A stretch of DNA of 64,000 nt from Homalodisca vitripennis (Eukaryota; Arthropoda; Insecta; Hemiptera; Cicadellidae), in assembly GCF_021130785.1 (NCBI RefSeq), contig NC_060213.1:131764001-131828000 (forward strand), written 5' to 3'. The translations under genes and the position numbers were made by a program. Below, piece after piece: positions 1 to 11,636 of the stretch. Below the pieces are notes generated by a model. That model had not been told where the DNA came from. It saw only the letters and a program-made list of their open reading frames with translations, and did not search any database. The first letter of the stretch is position 1. Every line of letters begins with the position of its first letter.

Positions 1-345
1 TAATTGACTATTTTTGACGGATTTTATAGTCAACCCTTGCAAAATCGCTTTAAAAAATCTATGACATTCGGGCGCATTTCAACTGCCAGTTAGTGGGTTA
101 ACTGTTATATTTTAACAATGATTTGACGGTTATAAACAAAAGTTTAGTCATCATAAAATATTTCATGTTACTTAACTTGAAGTTTTAACCATGGCGTAGG
201 CCTAGTATGTCTCCATCTTGCAGAGAATAACTAAAAACTACTGTAAACTTATTATGTAAACATGATGTTTTTATGCTTTGGCCTTTTAAAAAGCTTTATC
301 GTTGACTTTTGGCTTTATGTTCTAACATCGTTTGTTTATTTTCAG
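1..345. other. Non-coding DNA ending in a splice acceptor
   Basis: No credible reading frame is seen. The right end is a T-rich tract followed by TTTTCAG at 339-345, a good splice acceptor just before the coding-like stretch that begins at 346, so this may be the end of an intron. Any upstream exon lies outside the window or was lost. Confidence 0.5.
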
Positions 346-2293
346 GTTGTTTGATGCAGACGACACGGATAAAACTTCCAGTGAAGCCCAAACGAACAAT
401 ACCGATCCAGCTCTGGAAAATGAAGGAAGCTATAGTTCTGTTTGTGATGTTAGCCCAACAGTGAACCAAAAGTGGAAAAAATAAATCGATCTCTAGTTCC
501 TTACAGTGAAACAGAATCAGAAAAAGACTCCACTTCTGATGAACTAACGCCGATGAAGGAAAAGAAAAAAACTAGAAAAAGACAGCGGAATCCGAAGAAT
601 TGGAAGAAAAATGTTAGGAAGGAGAGGCGACAAACGGGTAGATCATACACCAGCTCATGTGGTAAGATTGTTCCTCAAAAAGAACCTTCAACACTTAGAC
701 TGCAAATGTAAATTTAAATGTAGTAATAAAGTAAGCAAAGATGAGCGTGAAGCTGTTATGCTGAGCTATTATAAAATAGACCAAAAATGAAAAATATCAT
801 TTCATACTAAGAAATACAGAGTGCAAAATGTCAGTAAGAACAAAGGTGAAAAATAATCCCCAGAAAAAGAATTCCTTTTCATATTTTTTACATATAAAAC
901 ACGAAAAGATTAGAGTTTGTAAACAGTTTTTTCTCCAAACTATTTTTAGTGAGTCAGAAGACCATTTACAATGTTCACAATAATAAGGACAAATCAAGTG
1001 AAGTACCGAAATCGGACGAAAGAGGAAAAAAAACTAAAGACAGGACGCAAAAAGCTGATAAAGATATTCTTAGGAAACATATTGAATCTTTTGCAAAAGT
1101 CGAGTCCCATTACTGCAGGGCAAAAACAGCAAAAGAATATCTTAGCCCTGACTTAAATATCAGTAGAATGTTTGACATGTACCTTGAACATTGCAAGGAA
1201 CTTAAGGTGAAACCTCTTATCCATATCAATGTATAGATCTATTTTCAATAATGAATATAAATTTGGATTTTTTGCTACCCAAGTCCCGACAGATGTGACT
1301 TGTGCGAAGAATACTCTATGTCCCTAAAAAGAAAATCGAATGACAGAAGAGCTTGCTGCCAAATATGATGATCATATGTTCAATAAAACATTTATGAGAA
1401 ATGAAAGAAAAAAAGACCGAGAGAGTAATGAAAGTCGTTGTATGTTTTGACTTACAAAATGTTATAGCGCTACCTAGGGCTAACGTAAGCTGTTTTTTTT
1501 ACAAAAGAAAGTTGAACGTATACAACTTAACTGCACATTGCTCAAAAGACAAAAAAGGCTATTGCGCATTTTGGCATGAAGCGCTTTGTGGTCGTTCTGG
1601 GAATGATATTGCCAGTGCAGTGGTAAAAATAATGGAAAAAAATAAGTTCAGCGTTTCCAGATGTTAAAGATTATATTTTGTGGAGTGACAGTTGTGTTCC
1701 CCCAAAACAGAGAGACTCTGTCATTTCATATGCCATTTCTTTATTATGGCAAAAAATAAACACATTGAACGAGTAACAATGAAATATTCTACTCCAGGCC
1801 ATTCATGCATACAGGAAGTAGATAATGTGCATTCCAACATTGAAAAGGCACTCAAAGTAACTGAGGTTTGGTCCCCTGTTTTCTCTTTTAAGAGTAATCA
1901 TCGCATCTAATAAAAAGTCACCTTATTCAGTAATCCAAATGTTGACAAATGACTTCTTCGACTTCCAAGCACAAAGCAAGAACCTTGCGTATCAAGATTG
2001 CCCTTATACTAAAGTGTGCCAACTTCAATTTTGCCAATCTAATTTACTATCAGTAAAGTTTAAAACCAGCCATGATCCTTTGGAACCTTGGAACTGCATT
2101 AACTTGGTGAAAAAAAAATAAGTCGAACAGATCTACAGGACGAGCAACAACTACTCTGCCGAGAATTCTCTGGGGAGCAAACGTAGTGCGAGACAGGAAG
2201 AAATTACCTTCAGACAAGATTAAAGACATAAAATCTATGATGAAATGGATGCCTACAGTTGATGTAGACTATTTAAATACAGTTTTGAATTAA
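346..2293 (+). pseudogene. Decayed transposase-like gene (SHYCRA/PGHS family), last exon
   Basis: Fragments in all three forward frames line up in order as one decayed protein. They are an acidic Ser/Thr-rich lead (346-481), a basic block with RQRNPKNWKKN near 580, SHYCRAKTAKEYLSPDLNIS near 1110-1165, a VCFDLQNVIALPRANVSCFF block near 1444, RSGNDIASAVVKIM near 1594, VWSDS near 1680, and TPGHS near 1791. The final frame ends with the TAA at 2291-2293. I recognise this layout from a large uncharacterised, probably transposon-derived protein family that is multicopy in insect genomes; this is recall, not a search. At least five frameshifts and in-frame stops rule out a working protein. An AATAAA follows 110 bp downstream. 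Whether the splice acceptor at 339-345 belongs to the original gene is unknown. Confidence 0.65.
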
Positions 2294-2402
2294 GGACCTT
2301 TTGGACTTTAAATATTGATTTGTACTCAGGGACAAAAGGTTCCATCAGCACGTTTTGTTTTGTTTAAAAATGCCTAAAAAAATTGTATTTTACTAATATT
2401 TC

Positions 2403-2408
2403 AATAAA
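2403..2408 (+). promoter_or_regulatory. Polyadenylation signal of the decayed gene
   Basis: AATAAA lies about 110 bp after the last stop of the pseudogene and is followed by a GT/T-rich tract, as expected for a 3' end. It is probably a relic. Confidence 0.4.
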
Positions 2409-4932
2409 CTGGGGTTTTTGTAAACACTAACAAACTGTTGATTATTTATAACCTAGAATTTTCTTTCAGTACAATATAAAGTTGCCCTGCAGAAGGTCTT
2501 AAACTTTTAAAACGCTCTACTGTAAAATTTGTTAAAATGCAGATAGAACCCCTCTGGTTCTGACGTCTCGATAGGAGGGTGTCAAAGGGTTAAAATATAA
2601 ATAAGAATGTTTAGGTCATATTTTGTAATTTTACTCGCTTAAAACCGAACATCAGACTAGTAAATAAATTTAAATCCTTATAAACCATTATTTAATTAGT
2701 TAAAATTTTAACACATAAGCAATTGAGAATGTTTTATTGGTTTACCGTAACCAGCAACTGGTCGTTTTAACGCGCAAATCATCAGACTGCCCAGGCCGGT
2801 GTTGTCTCGTAGTAACAGCGAATGACAACAAACTAACATAGTGCAGACCTGTTCAGGCTCGGTAACTCACTCACTACTTTGACTTCTGATACGTCGCTAC
2901 CACTGCAAAAAATATTTTGTACCGTGTACTCGTCTGTCCCGAGAGTACAAGTTACCACAAACAGAAAGTACCCGGTACAGGTTACTGTTACACGTACTTA
3001 TACGATATAGCTACTTTTTACCACTGTTCCTGGTACAAAGTACTCAGACTCGTTTAGCAGTAACAGTAACCGGAACATGTAACTGTGCTATTTTAGGAGT
3101 ACTCTGTAAGTATTCTAAATCAATGACGAGTACATTTTGTACTTTGTTACTGAAAGTACCGAGAAGCAACAAGTAATGTAAGAACTAACCTCTCTTTCAT
3201 AGATGGTGCGTGACGGTAAAATTTAAATATTTAGGGCTTTGAACAAAATGTGAAGTCTTATATTATGTGCAGTGCCGAGTATCATAAACTAAAACTGTAA
3301 TCAAGTTTGGATTTATCCGTGTAATTAAGTTTGACTTCAAATTTCCAACACCGATCTTATTTTTAATCACAAATATACTTTTATGCGATCGATAATTTTG
3401 AAATTAAATGCTCTTGCGGAGGACAGGTCTCGTTCGTGCCTCCCCCATCTGTGCGCTCTTGTGTATTAAATTATTAAATTTCCATTAATGTTCGATTATT
3501 TAAACGGTGTTTTGTCGAACAAGGGTTGCTTTGTATCAACTCCTTACTTCGTAATATTTCAAGATGCTGAAAGATTATTTCTTAGTTGTTACTCATAGAA
3601 CAGCTCTCCATGGTCCAGTTTTCCTAGTATCCGAATGAAAAAGAAAACAAAGTTAATGCTCAGCATTCTGAAACAATATTACATCTGTAATTCTGCTATA
3701 ATAAAATTAAAATTATTAAGATTTACAAAAGTCTTTGTTTTAATAACATAATAATTAATTACGTTATATTCTAAGTGTCTTTCCTTCGACAGTACCGAAG
3801 AAATTAAATCGTATAACAATAACAGTGCGTTTACAGATAACGCACTAAACATGTGTCACTGGGTTTGTTGGGAGACAGTTGGGACGACGCTGTTCCTTCT
3901 GTTTACCGCAAACATGCGTCACTCCTTGTCTACGTAACGTGTACGCTACACGGTCTAAACTACGCTGTGTAATCTACATCTTCGCCAAAGACATGTTGAC
4001 TTACTAAGTTACTGTTTAATTTTAATAAAATTCTTAATTAAAACAATTTGTGAATGTTTAAAAATATTTTATTTGAATGTAATAAAACAGTAATCAAATA
4101 CTAAATGAGTAACCATAATTACCTTTTGGGTTTTGCCACTTTTGTAATCATATCGGGTAAATATTTTTATTTTATTGAGACAATTATAAATCATTGTTTA
4201 GGGGTTTGTATTCATTATGGAAACAAACGGTATATTTCCCTCTATAAATAAACGCTCTGTAAAATTAAACAACACTAATCGTATACTCTAATAGGAGCTC
4301 CCTTTTAAGAGTTGATCTAGGTCTTAATTTTTAAAATGCGGACTTAAGGAGTAAGATAGATGTCAGGAGCAATCCTTAATTTCAAACTACTAGGAATAGT
4401 CCTAGGTTTTAGAAGTGATAAGTATTTATATTTTTAATTAGGGATTATTGTTAGTAATTTTGGTACAGAAAACGCGAAATACATGAGTCAACAAGGAAAG
4501 GGTACAGATACAAAATACATTTGCCATATATTATACTAACGATAATGCATGGAAAATTATTTTAGTTGGTGTAATAAAAATAACTTAAACAAGATTTGTT
4601 TATCCTGTGATATTACCTTTCTTAAAAATCAAGATTTTATTTCGGTTACCTGACAGAAATGTAAGTGTAAGTATTTGCATTAACGATGTAATAAATAAGG
4701 ACTATCGGCGTAAAAATGAAATTGCTTAATCCTTTACCACAAGAATTCTTTCATATTCTACTGTAACCCTATCTCGACGTGATCCTGCCAACTTTATCTC
4801 AGCGGGATTATTTTACCTTTAGATTGAAATATTTTATCCCACTTTAAATATAGTAATGCATTTAAACAAGTATAATGTTCTCAATACAGGTTACCCTATT
4901 AATTTTAATTTGAAATACTCGGATTTATTAAC
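2409..4932. other. Non-coding DNA, AT-rich
   Basis: No gene is supported on either strand. The stretch is ordinary AT-rich sequence apart from a GTAC-rich patch at about 2885-3180 and an 11-base inverted match to the array junction at 4877-4887, both described separately. Confidence 0.6.
2885..3180. repeat. GTAC/GTTAC-rich degenerate repeat
   Basis: Short words such as GTAC, GTACC, GTTAC and AGTACTC recur many times on both strands over about 300 bp, without a clean period. GTAC is its own reverse complement, so the patch is enriched in tiny palindromes. It resembles an old, diverged simple satellite. No protein is encoded. Confidence 0.45.
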
Positions 4933-4944
4933 AAGTGTATTGAG
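4933..4944. repeat. Left copy of 12-bp target-site duplication
   Basis: AAGTGTATTGAG abuts the first base of the array and recurs exactly at 25173-25184, where the array stops. A perfect 12-bp direct repeat bracketing 20 kb of repeats is what one insertion event with target-site duplication leaves. The last AG is shared with the repeat unit, so the true duplication is 10-12 bp. Confidence 0.75.
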
Positions 4945-6021
4945 AACGGTGTTTGATATTTATTGAGGAGAGAATGTTTACTAAACAAGGATATTGTGCC
5001 TTGCTCTCCACCTCCCTAGGTAACTGTAATCTGTTACCTTGTGTAGCAGAGTTGCTGGAATCTGCAACTCCTCAGCTACTTATCAGAAAATCAAGTTTAA
5101 ATTTATATACATTTGAGGTTTAAGTTCAGTCTCATTAAATTTTGAAAAAGGGCACTCCAGAAAGAAGGAGTATGTAAAAGCGAGTCGAACGCTCGTACCG
5201 CCCAGTGAATTGTGATTATCATCAATGACATGACATCACTTCTTTTCACTATAATGTTGTCTTGTAGTGGTCTTCGGACCTATCTACGACTGAAGAGACT
5301 AAACAAAGTCGAAACAACAGAAGCACACCTCCATCCTGAAAGACGGAATGGTTGTAATTTATTGACGCAGGCTCAATCAATTTAGAACATGCAAGCCACG
5401 CCGGAACGGATTCGGACACACACGAAACGTAACGTGCGCCGACATCAATACTCGGAGAGGTTGATGTTTTGGTTTTGAATTCTAAATGTAATTAAAACAA
5501 TTGGCAAAGGGTTTATCCCTTTCAACCTTATAAAATGATAACCTGTAATGGCGTCAATAATTCCCCATCACTATTACGCGCAACCGGGTTAAAGACGTGG
5601 GGCACGCTGATTTTAATCGCAGCTATCAACCAGTAAAAGCCATCTTGGCTATGGGAACCCACACGATCGCCGGATAAGCAGATGCTGACACGAATTGTGA
5701 AATAGAGCCTAAACGTGCAACTGTTTGATGGTACAAACGATCTTGAACGTCTGATTGAGAAGACGACCTCATATCACCGAGGATTTAAGAACTACACACC
5801 CTACCGCAACACCTTATACCAATACAAATTTTGAGTGTTACACTAGTTAGGTGCAAGTATTCAACACTTCACTTCTATATTTAAAATTCTAAATTTTGAA
5901 GGTTTGTGGAAAGAAGCAAAGTGCTATGAATTTGGGGTTTACATCAGGTAAGAACGCCCTAGTGGCGGATCGTTTCATCCAATGTAAATGTGTGTTGCCT
6001 TGAGCAACACCAAGAAGTACC

Positions 6022-6088
6022 ATCTGTTTCGGTCTCAGAGCTAAAAAGCTCGTACCTCATCAGGTGTACACTTTAGTACACGACAGAT
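6022..6088 (-). ncRNA. Hammerhead ribozyme, unit 1
   Basis: Read on the minus strand from 6088: stem III strand ATCTG with U16.1 and cleavage base C17 (triplet GTC), then stem I GTGTAC, loop TAAAGT, GTACAC. Next comes core CTGATGA and stem II, which is GGT, an internal loop, GAGCT, loop TTTT, AGCTC, an internal loop and ACC. Core GAAA and the stem III partner CAGAT follow. Every invariant hammerhead position (C3 U4 G5 A6 G8 A9, G12 A13 A14, A15.1-U16.1, H17) is met, and all three stems are perfectly paired outside stem II internal loops. Stems I and II are closed and stem III is open, so this is the type III arrangement. Self-cleavage is predicted between 6082 and 6081. The 6-nt loop I and the stem II internal loop could give the tertiary contact seen in fast natural hammerheads. 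Confidence 0.92.
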
Positions 6089-7327
6089 TTAATAATTAAA
6101 GGTTAACTTCAGATGAAAGATTCTGAAGTATAAAATTTCGAAAACGAATTAAAATCAATTGAAACTTAATTCGGTCAAACTTGTAATTTTGAAATTTTGG
6201 AACAAACTGATTTCTGAGTTCACGGGGGCACACCCGAGTCTGTATTCAGAACGGTGTTTGATATTTATTGAGGAGAGAATGTTTACTAAACAAGGATATT
6301 GTGCCTTGCTCTCCACCTCCCTAGGTAACTGTAATCTGTTACCTTGTGTAGCAGAGTTGCTGGAATCTGCAACTCCTCAGCTACTTATCAGAAAATCAAG
6401 TTTAAATTTATATACATTTGAGGTTTAAGTTCAGTCTCATTAAATTTTGAAAAAGGGCACTCCAGAAAGAAGGAGTATGTAAAAGCGAGTCGAACGCTCG
6501 TACCGCCCAGTGAATTGTGATTATCATCAATGACATGACATCACTTCTTTTCACTATAATGTTGTCTTGTAGTGGTCTTCGGACCTATCTACGACTGAAG
6601 AGACTAAACAAAGTCGAAACAACAGAAGCACACCTCCATCCTGAAAGACGGAATGGTTGTAATTTATTGACGCAGGCTCAATCAATTTAGAACATGCAAG
6701 CCACGCCGGAACGGATTCGGACACACACGAAACGTAACGTGCGCCGACATCAATACTCGGAGAGGTTGATGTTTTGGTTTTGAATTCTAAATGTAATTAA
6801 AACAATTGGCAAAGGGTTTATCCCTTTCAACCTTATAAAATGATAACCTGTAATGGCGTCAATAATTCCCCATCACTATTACGCGCAACCGGGTTAAAGA
6901 CGTGGGGCACGCTGATTTTAATCGCAGCTATCAACCAGTAAAAGCCATCTTGGCTATGGGAACCCACACGATCGCCGGATAAGCAGATGCTGACACGAAT
7001 TGTGAAATAGAGCCTAAACGTGCAACTGTTTGATGGTACAAAACGATCTTGAACGTCTGATTGAGAAGACGACCTCATATCACCGAGGATTTAAGAACTA
7101 CACACCCTACCGCAACACCTTATACCAATACAAATTTTGAGTGTTACACTAGTTAGGTGCAAGTATTCAACACTTCACTTCTATATTTAAAATTCTAAAT
7201 TTTGAAGGTTTGTGGAAAGAAGCAAAGTGCTATGAATTTGGGGTTTACATCAGGTAAGAACGCCCTAGTGGCGGATCGTTTCATCCAATGTAAATGTGTG
7301 TTGCCTTGAGCAACACCAAGAAGTACC

Positions 7328-7395
7328 ATCTGTTTTCGGTCTCAGAGCTAAAAAGCTCGTACCTCATCAGGTGTACACTTTAGTACACGACAGAT
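7328..7395 (-). ncRNA. Hammerhead ribozyme, unit 2
   Basis: Same motif as unit 1 with one extra T on the plus strand in the GAAA core run (GAAAA), which is probably a sequencing insertion. Predicted cleavage is between 7389 and 7388. Confidence 0.88.
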
Positions 7396-8634
7396 TTAAT
7401 AATTAAAGGTTAACTTCAGATGAAAGATTCTGAAGTATAAAATTTCGAAAACGAATTAAAATCAATTGAAACTTAATTCGGTCAAACTTGTAATTTTGAA
7501 ATTTTGGAACAAACTGATTTCTGAGTTCACGGGGGCACACCCGAGTCTGTATTCAGAACGGTGTTTGATATTTATTGAGGAGAGAATGTTTACTAAACAA
7601 GGATATTGTGCCTTGCTCTCCACCTCCCTAGGTAACTGTAATCTGTTACCTTGTGTAGCAGAGTTGCTGGAATCTGCAACTCCTCAGCTACTTATCAGAA
7701 AATCAAGTTTAAATTTATATACATTTGAGGTTTAAGTTCAGTCTCATTAAATTTTGAAAAAGGGCACTCCAGAAAGAAGGAGTATGTAAAAGCGAGTCGA
7801 ACGCTCGTACCGCCCAGTGAATTGTGATTATCATCAATGACATGACATCACTTCTTTTCACTATAATGTTGTCTTGTAGTGGTCTTCGGACCTATCTACG
7901 ACTGAAGAGACTAAACAAAGTCGAAACAACAGAAGCACACCTCCATCCTGAAAGACGGAATGGTTGTAATTTATTGACGCAGGCTCAATCAATTTAGAAC
8001 ATGCAAGCCACGCCGGAACGGATTCGGACACACACGAAACGTAACGTGCGCCGACATCAATACTCGGAGAGGTTGATGTTTTGGTTTTGAATTCTAAATG
8101 TAATTAAAACAATTGGCAAAGGGTTTATCCCTTTCAACCTTATAAAATGATAACCTGTAATGGCGTCAATAATTCCCCATCACTATTACGCGCAACCGGG
8201 TTAAAGACGTGGGGCACGCTGATTTTAATCGCAGCTATCAACCAGTAAAAGCCATCTTGGCTATGGGAACCCACACGATCGCCGGATAAGCAGATGCTGA
8301 CACGAATTGTGAAATAGAGCCTAAACGTGCAACTGTTTGATGGTACAAACGATCTTGAACGTCTGATTGAGAAGACGACCTCATATCACCGAGGATTTAA
8401 GAACTACACACCCTACCGCAACACCTTATACCAATACAAATTTTGAGTGTTACACTAGTTAGGTGCAAGTATTCAACACTTCACTTCTATATTTAAAATT
8501 CTAAATTTTGAAGGTTTGTGGAAAGAAGCAAAGTGCTATGAATTTGGGGTTTACATCAGGTAAGAACGCCCTAGTGGCGGATCGTTTTCATCCAATGTAA
8601 ATGTGTGTTGCCTTGAGCAACACCAAGAAGTACC

Positions 8635-8701
8635 ATCTGTTTCGGTCTCAGAGCTAAAAAGCTCGTACCTCATCAGGTGTACACTTTAGTACACGACAGA
8701 T
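8635..8701 (-). ncRNA. Hammerhead ribozyme, unit 3
   Basis: Identical 67-nt motif with all core residues and three stems. Predicted cleavage is between 8695 and 8694. Confidence 0.92.
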
Positions 8702-9014
8702 TTAATAATTAAAGGTTAACTTCAGATGAAAGATTCTGAAGTATAAAATTTCGAAAACGAATTAAAATCAATTGAAACTTAATTCGGTCAAACTTGTAAT
8801 TTTGAAATTTTGGAACAAACTGATTTCTGAGTTCACGGGGGCACACCCGAGTCTGTATTCAGAACGGTGTTTGATATTTATTGAGGAGAGAATGTTTACT
8901 AAACAAGGATATTGTGCCTTGCTCTCCACCTCCCTAGGTAACTGTAATCTGTTACCTTGTGTAGCAGAGTTGCTGGAATCTGCAACTCCTCAGCTACTTA
9001 TCAGAAAATCAAGT

Positions 9015-9018
9015 TTAA
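9015..9018. repeat. TTAA target duplication, left of piggyBac copy 1
   Basis: piggyBac elements insert at TTAA and duplicate it. The other units have one TTAA here, within AAGTTTAAATTTATAT, which is the empty site; here it occurs at both element ends (9015-9018 and 11637-11640). Confidence 0.9.
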
Positions 9019-11636
9019 CCCTTAAACCGAAATAGGACACTTTTGACTCGCCAGGGAAATAGCGGTATGTCAGACCGCCCGATGTTTTCGCCAGAGAAAT
9101 ACCGGTCTGTCAGACCGCTAGTATTTGTTTTTTTTTTTTACATTGGAAAAGCCTTTAAAGTTAAATCTTATCATTAAAATGCAAAGCTTAGATAATTAAA
9201 GAATGTTATACTTATTATCATCAAGGGTATTTTTGTTGGATTTGAACAAAGGAATAATGAAAAATGACACTTTTTTCACATTAAGTTTGGTTTATTGAAC
9301 ATGGTATACGTAATAAAAAGTAGCTTAAATAAGAGTAATCAGCACGAAAAACTTAATATTCCTGGATGAATGATGAACACATCATTTCTACCTTGCACAA
9401 TTTAGGCACACTTTGCGGGAGCATTCCAAACAAATGGCGTTCTCACATTCAATGCATTTGTATTGGGTTTTTCTCTTCTTTTCATAAGGGCATATGCTGC
9501 AGGTTTTCCTCTTTTGTAGGCGATCGTCACGCACTTCTCCTCGCTCCTGTTCTTGTCCAAGAACAGAAAGAAATGGTCTTTTTCAGGTCTGCTCTCAAGT
9601 TAGGCATTTCTAGTCGTCTTCTAATATGAGGCTCTACTAGTTCAAAAGCCAGCTGCTTTATAAACTGAAATCTTGTCAAAACTGGACTTCCCCGATAGCA
9701 AAGAAACAATATGAACGCGTTAACACTGGCAATATTAATTATGGCATAAAATACTGCCATTGGCCAACGACGAGTCTTTCGATTACTCCCATAGATAGAT
9801 GTCTTCATATCTAGGGTATCAACGCCACCCTTAGTCTTATTGTAGTATCCTACAATTTCAGGCTTATTTATTTCAGAATTTGTCTCAATATCGTGGTGCA
9901 TCGAGGAAATAAGAAGTACGGCCTTATTTTTCTTCGGCACAACAGAAAGTAACGTTGTGTTATTGTGGAAAGCATACAGCGAAGATCCCACACGTCTTTT
10001 GCCTGTGAGGTAAAAATTCTGGAGGAATCTCTTTTTTGTTTTTTTTAATAGTGCCAACAAATGTTAATCCCCTTAGTTTCAATTGGTCAACTAGCTCGAT
10101 GGAAGTGAACCAATTGTCAGCAGTAACATTACGATTGGTTCTTTCTATATGCTTTGTTAATTTTATGACAGTCTGCGTACTCTTCAGTAGTTGTTGTTCA
10201 TCTCTGGTGAGACCAACACTGTAACAGTTTTTTACCAGTGTAAATAAAAGCATTACAGAGATACGAACTACCTGAATCGGCCATACAAAAGATTTTTATG
10301 CCATATTTTTGCTGGTTTTTTGGGCATATACTGTTTGAAACGGCATTTGCCCCTAAAAGGCACAAGCATCTCATCCACAGTTACATTTGCTTTTGGACAA
10401 AACAACCCCCTGCCATTTGAGATTAGTTGATTGAATAAATCAGATATTGCTGCTGCCTTATCTTCTGCCTTGCGCTGTTCTCTTGTCGTGGAGTCGTCAA
10501 ATCGTAGACAAGATATTAAAATCTCAAACCTTTTACACGACATTGTAGCTAAAAATATTGGTCGCCCAGTAGGATCTTTGTTGAACAGAGATCTCATATC
10601 TTCATGTCCAGATTTAAATATTGAGGTATAAAGAAACAACCCTAAAAGAGCTCTTACCTCTACTTGATCACACGGATTGTAATTATACTTTGATGTGTGG
10701 TCACTTATTCTTCCTCTAAGCTCCGTCAGCTTTCTATTGGTTTCCTTCACTATAGTATCTATCATACTATCTGTGAAGATCAATTTCCAAACGTCCTTTT
10801 TGGTTGGATTTTCGCCCACAGCTTTAGCCTCAGCAGTAAGACCAGACAGCCCCCTAATAATATTGTGAGCTGGCGTTCGCCGATTTCTTGGAGGCTCAAC
10901 AGTGCTCCACTCATATCCGTTTTTTCCATGTAAAACTTGTGGCTGCGAATCTAGGTAGTTATCTACAGTGACAACACCTACCGCATCCTCCAGCATTATA
11001 TCTTCATCATCACTGGAGTCATTGTAGTCACAATTGGAGCTGTCGCTGTCTGATGGAACATAGTTGGGATCTTGATCCGAATCGTCAGCTTCTGAACTAA
11101 CATCAGAAAGGTTATCATCATCGTTCAAGAGTCTCTGGATCCTGGTATCGAAGTCCACATCACTTGCTAAAATCCTTTGGTCACAACTTGATGAAGGTTG
11201 TTGATCCATAGTGAATGAACCAGACCTTTTTCCACTACTTCCACTATTTCACTATTTCCACACCCACTATACAAGTCAATTTACAAGTATTTACAAATGT
11301 TCACTCTATTAATACATGTCAAGTAAAGATAAACAAAGAAATAAGAAAAGTTCAAAATGTATTTTGAGCTCATTCCAGAAATATCAGTATGTAAGACCGC
11401 TAAAACGGGCAGCGCGTAAGAGAAATACCGGTATAAGAGAACCGCCAGACTTTTAAAAGACACAACTAACTGGCTTCACAACTGGACTGGAACTGAGCGG
11501 GAAGAGTGTTGATCGACCGAAAAAAGAGTGGGGGGAAGGTACACAGGCGCGTACGCCTCAAGGTCAAGTAGTACTACCAACATTCACAAGTCAAAATACC
11601 CTAGCGGTCTCCAAGACCGGTATTTCGATTTAAGGG
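9019..11636 (-). mobile_element. piggyBac-like transposon, copy 1
   Basis: This 2618-bp element lies between duplicated TTAA sites. Its ends are terminal inverted repeats CCCTTAAACCGAAATA (left) and CCCTTAAATCGAAATA (right, reversed), with one mismatch. Inside both ends a motif of the form GAAATAnCGGTnTGTnAGACCGC recurs (about 9056-9079, 9096-9119, 11378-11401, 11422-11446 and, reversed, at the right tip), probably transposase binding sites. It carries one transposase gene on the minus strand. It sits inside a satellite unit, and an almost identical copy occupies the same unit position at 15564. Confidence 0.93.
9388..11209 (-). pseudogene. piggyBac transposase, copy 1 (frameshifted)
   Basis: This is a DDE (DDD-type) transposase that cuts and pastes the element at TTAA. 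From the ATG at 11209-11207 an acidic N-terminus (residues ~1-80, many D/E/S) is followed by the DDE_Tnp_1_7 core. The first catalytic Asp is in VDEMLVPFRG, the second in ADNWFTS and the third in KGGVDTLD. The end is a Cys-rich zinc-binding domain (CSICPYEKK, then CIEC, CLEC, CLNC) closing at the stop 9390-9388. Full length is about 600 residues, the family's usual size. Frames break in the ATATTTTTGC run near 10305, in the TTTTTTACC run near 10230, near 9995-10030 and near 9560-9600. Copy 2 lacks several of these breaks and has others, so sequencing insertions are a likely cause. The original gene may be intact. Confidence 0.88.

Larger units (their letters stand above)
4945..9018 (-). repeat. 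Satellite units 1 to 3.1, left block
   Basis: This holds three full 1305-bp units plus 134 bp of the fourth, up to the piggyBac target TTAA at 9015-9018. The first unit starts at AACGGTG. In the complete units that sequence is preceded by TGTATTCAG, while at the array edge it is preceded by the target TGTATTGAG. The unit contains many perfect short stem-loops, listed under findings. Confidence 0.9.

Noticed and set aside
5170..5240. Internal pol III promoter in the satellite unit
   Set aside because: A box B/T-arm-like hairpin (GCGTTCGACTC, minus strand) is present, but no box A of acceptable match lies 30-60 bp upstream.
6159..6428. 89-residue open frame repeated in most satellite units
   Set aside because: It begins at a TTG, lies on the strand opposite the ribozyme, shows no domain, and its repetition only reflects the repeat. 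From a real ATG only 49 residues remain.
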